The notes beneath the pieces are model-generated. The model searched no databases. It worked only from the letters and a program-made list of their open reading frames with translations, and was not told where the DNA came from. 41,728 nt of DNA from DASWIG01 sp965371445 (lineage in GTDB: Bacteria; Acidobacteriota; Thermoanaerobaculia; Multivoradales; J023): positions 1 through 41,728 of the forward strand of contig CBDUYN010000082.1 in assembly GCA_965371445.1 (NCBI GenBank), in the 5' to 3' direction. Positions 39,550 through 41,728 of this stretch are shown here, piece by piece. Made by a program: the position numbers and the translations under genes. The stretch's first letter is position 1. Every line of letters starts with the position of its first letter.

Positions 39550-41478
39550 CTACTCCTCCTCCTCTTTCTTGAACGGGCTTCCTGGTCCGCCGGCCGGCGC
39601 CAGGTCGACGCCGGGAGGCTTCGCGTCTTCGGGCTTTTGGCCTTGCTGGTCGCGTTCGGCGTCCTGGAGGCCGCGAGGCAGGGAACGAAGCCGCTCGCGC
39701 AGGCGCTCGCGCACCGCGTCGCGGGCGCTGCGGTCGCGGTCGAAGGGTCCCTGGGCCGGCGACTCGACCCGCGGGCTGCCGCCGCGGAAGGACAGGTTGG
39801 TCTCGGTGCCGACCCAGATCGGCTGCAAGTCGGCCTCGGTGATGTCGGCGCGGCGCACGATGTGAGGCGTCAGGGTCAGGACGATGTCGGTTCGCGTGAA
39901 GTCGGTGCGGACGTTCTTGAACAACCGCCCGATCCAGGGGATGTCGCCGATCCCCGGGATGCCGGCTTCCGAAAGCGACTCGTCGGTGCGGATCAAACCG
40001 GCGAGGAAGTTGGTCTCGCCGTCGCGGAGCCGGATGTTCGTGCTGATCGCCCGCGTACCGATCACCGGCTGCTGCTGCCCGCCCGGGCCCTGCACCGTGG
40101 CCGAGATGTTGGAGACCTCGATCTGGAGCTTCAGCGTCACCTCGTCGTTGTGGTGCACCCGCGGCTCGATCTCGATCTTGATGCCGACGTCCTGGTACTG
40201 GAACGAGGTCACCGGGACGATGTTGCCGCCCACCGTGTTGGCGGTGTTGAACGTCGTCGTCGGGATGGGGACGCGGTCGCCGATCGTGAGCGACGCCTTT
40301 TCGCCCTCGGTGATGCGCAGCTTCGGCTGCGCCAGCGTCTGGGCGTAGCCCGAGGTCTTCAAGAAGTTGAAAAGGAAGTTCGGCACCGTCAACACCCAGT
40401 TGTTCTGGTTCAGGCTCCCGAAGTCGGAGAGGCGCAGCGGTACGTCCGGGCCGCCCAGGTCGAGGCTGGCGGTGATCTGGCTGGTGGAGAGGTTCATGCC
40501 GAGCTCGCGGAGCTTGTTCGAGTCGATCTGCAAGAGCTCGACGTCGACCACGACCTCGGCTTTCGACTTGTCGTTGGCGAGGATGATCTGCTCGGCGACC
40601 TTGACCTTGTCGGCCGTGTCGCGCAAGATGATGGCGTTTAGTTGCTCGTTGGCGGCGACGTTCTTGGCGCCGATCAGGCTCCGCACCATGGTCATCACGT
40701 CCTTGACCTCGGCGTTGGAGAGGAAAAAAGTCTGGATCACCTGGTCCTCGTAGTTGCGCCGGTTTTGGGGGGTGTCGTCGGCGATGATCACGGTGTGCTC
40801 GTCGAGCACCTTGTAGAACTGCCCGACGGTGCGCATGACGATCTCGAACGAGTCCTGGGCGGTCACGTCGAGCAAGTCGATGTCGATTTTCGTTTCCTTG
40901 ATCTTGGGATCGAAAAGGACGTTGATGCCGAAGGCTTTGCCGAGGGCGCGGTAGATGTCCAGCACCGAGGTGGCCTCGGAAAACGTCAAGCTGATCGGCT
41001 CGTCGGAGCGCGGGTTCAAGACCGGCGGCTGCGCGGTCGCACCCCGGAGCTTTTCCTTCATCTCGGCGATCGAGGGAGCTCCTCCGTCGTCGTCGCGGGC
41101 CGCTTTCAGCTCCGCGACGACCTTGCGCAGCTCCGATTCGGCGTACTGGTTGGTGGGATCGAGCTCCACCGCCTGGCGAAACTCCACCATGGCGCGCTCC
41201 AAGACCCCGGCCTCGCGGTACTGCTGGCCCTTCTTGAAGTGGTCCTGCGCCGCGTTGATCTTGGCGCGCATGAGCGCCGCCCGGTAGGAGACGTTGTCGG
41301 GACGATCGCGCACCGCCGCGAGGTAGTAGAGCACCGCGTCGTCCCACTGGCCGACCTGCGCGGCAAGCTCGGCCTGCCGGTAGGCGTTCTGGGTGGCACA
41401 GCCGAGGCTTGAGAGCAGAAGGCCCGCCAGAAGAGCGGCACGTGCCCGGAGGGCACCGTTCAAGATCGATGGGTGCAT
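39550..41478 (-). CDS. Secretin lipoprotein of a type II secretion/pilus system (GspD/PilQ-like)
   Basis: This 642-residue protein starts at ATG 41478, with GGAG five bases upstream. The signal peptide ends in a lipobox (SLGC, C27). Residues about 30-135 have TPR-like helices (AAQVGQWDDAVLYYLAAV, AMVEFRQAVELDP). About 160-330 form N0/N1 domains (ISLTFSEATSVLDIYRALG, AIILRDTADKVKVAEQII). The secretin barrel follows (TLAQPKLRITEGEKA, SFQYQDVGIKIEIEPRV, LSEAGIPGIGDIPWIGRLF, FTRTDIVLTLTPHIVR). It forms the outer-membrane channel for the pseudopilins encoded downstream. The C-terminal 80 residues are charged and low-complexity. The N-terminal TPR before N0 is an unusual addition compared with classical GspD. 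Confidence 0.93.
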   Translation of the reverse strand: MHPSILNGALRARAALLAGLLLSSLGCATQNAYRQAELAAQVGQWDDAVLYYLAAVRDRPDNVSYRAALMRAKINAAQDHFKKGQQYREAGVLERAMVEFRQAVELDPTNQYAESELRKVVAELKAARDDDGGAPSIAEMKEKLRGATAQPPVLNPRSDEPISLTFSEATSVLDIYRALGKAFGINVLFDPKIKETKIDIDLLDVTAQDSFEIVMRTVGQFYKVLDEHTVIIADDTPQNRRNYEDQVIQTFFLSNAEVKDVMTMVRSLIGAKNVAANEQLNAIILRDTADKVKVAEQIILANDKSKAEVVVDVELLQIDSNKLRELGMNLSTSQITASLDLGGPDVPLRLSDFGSLNQNNWVLTVPNFLFNFLKTSGYAQTLAQPKLRITEGEKASLTIGDRVPIPTTTFNTANTVGGNIVPVTSFQYQDVGIKIEIEPRVHHNDEVTLKLQIEVSNISATVQGPGGQQQPVIGTRAISTNIRLRDGETNFLAGLIRTDESLSEAGIPGIGDIPWIGRLFKNVRTDFTRTDIVLTLTPHIVRRADITEADLQPIWVGTETNLSFRGGSPRVESPAQGPFDRDRSARDAVRERLRERLRSLPRGLQDAERDQQGQKPEDAKPPGVDLAPAGGPGSPFKKEEEE

Positions 41479-41486
41479 GGTTCTCC

Positions 41487-41728
41487 TCAGTTTCGTTTCC
41501 TGTCGAGCTTGACGCGCTGCGGCTCGACGTTCGGAAATCCTACGAATTTGATGTCGACCGTCTGATATCCGATCCGATGGACGATGAACTTCTCCTTCAA
41601 AACCTCTTCCTCCAGAGCGTTCAAGATCGTGTCCTGTCCTTCTTTGAACACGGCGACGCGACGGTCCTCAGGGCCGATGATGCCGAAAAGCGACAGCGTG
41701 AAAGCCGGTGGCTTGGGCGGCGGGGGGG
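41487..41728 (-). CDS. Partial GspC/PilP-like protein (3' end only)
   Basis: The last 80 codons of a gene run off the right edge. The peptide begins with a Pro-rich run, then FTLSLFGIIGPEDRRVAVF, and later VLKEKFIVHRIGYQTVDIKF and VGFPNVEPQRVKL, before TGA at 41487. A Pro-rich linker followed by a small beta domain just before the secretin gene is the usual position and form of a GspC or PilP inner-membrane linker protein. The assignment rests mainly on this context. Confidence 0.6.
   Translation of the reverse strand, partial: PPPPKPPAFTLSLFGIIGPEDRRVAVFKEGQDTILNALEEEVLKEKFIVHRIGYQTVDIKFVGFPNVEPQRVKLDRKRN

Noticed and set aside
39515..41347. Second minus-strand frame inside the secretin gene
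   Set aside because: Arg/Gly-rich out-of-frame reading of the secretin gene.
1..41728. CRISPR array, tRNA or rRNA genes, transposase or integrase
   Set aside because: No regularly spaced repeats, cloverleaf-like sequences, rRNA signatures or recombinase motifs were recognised on either strand.

Overview
The window is high-GC DNA (most genes strongly GC-biased at third positions) from a Gram-negative-type bacterium. It has lipoprotein signals, an outer-membrane secretin and type II secretion-like pseudopilins. The many CHAT/caspase/FGE-fold proteins, TPR-linked protein kinase remnants and a FeS-cluster AddB-like nuclease suggest Acidobacteriota (Thermoanaerobaculia-like) or a similar large-genome lineage. 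This placement is inference; there is no rRNA in the window.

Region 1 (1-21,794) is a roughly 20.4-kb accessory island lying between two direct copies of the 3' end of polA. The left copy (142-744) is a headless fragment. The right copy is the end of the complete polA. The coding parts of the two copies differ at only 2 of 603 positions, while the sequence just past the stop codons is clearly diverged.

The island carries a plus-strand run: an ECF sigma factor; a zinc-finger, membrane-anchored anti-sigma factor; a TPR-CHAT protease-like lipoprotein; a small protein made of three 33-residue repeats; a gingipain (C25)-like protein; a caspase (C14) protein; a TPR protein; a small ORF; and a CHAT-TM-FGE-fold protein. 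Facing it on the minus strand are a TPR protein, an M48 metalloprotease and an exported pseudocaspase that has lost both catalytic residues. Further on lies a minus-strand set of two FGE-fold exported proteins and a K+-channel-like protein. The island therefore combines sensing modules (FGE fold, anti-sigma), at least four protease-type domains, a candidate substrate peptide and a channel. It looks like a protease-cascade stress, defence or cell-death system, although its function is not shown by sequence alone.

Region 2 (21,188-28,144) holds the complete polA, then a graveyard: a headless, internally deleted Ser/Thr kinase with TPRs, and a sigma-54 activator fragment fused to a molybdopterin oxidoreductase fragment. 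Within the graveyard sits an intact two-gene cassette of visibly lower GC with a near-consensus sigma-70 promoter.

Region 3 (28,317-41,728) is more ordinary: an AddB-like PD-(D/E)XK nuclease, htpG with a clear promoter, a convergent S41 peptidase sharing its stop-codon bases with htpG, and a minus-strand operon. That operon contains a GspC/PilP-like fragment, a secretin, three pseudopilins, dut and a membrane phosphodiesterase/sulfatase-fold protein. A short GC-rich palindromic element occurs in frame inside two genes here, once in the nuclease and as a tandem pair in a pseudopilin leader. No tRNA, rRNA, CRISPR array, transposase, integrase or reverse transcriptase was recognised.
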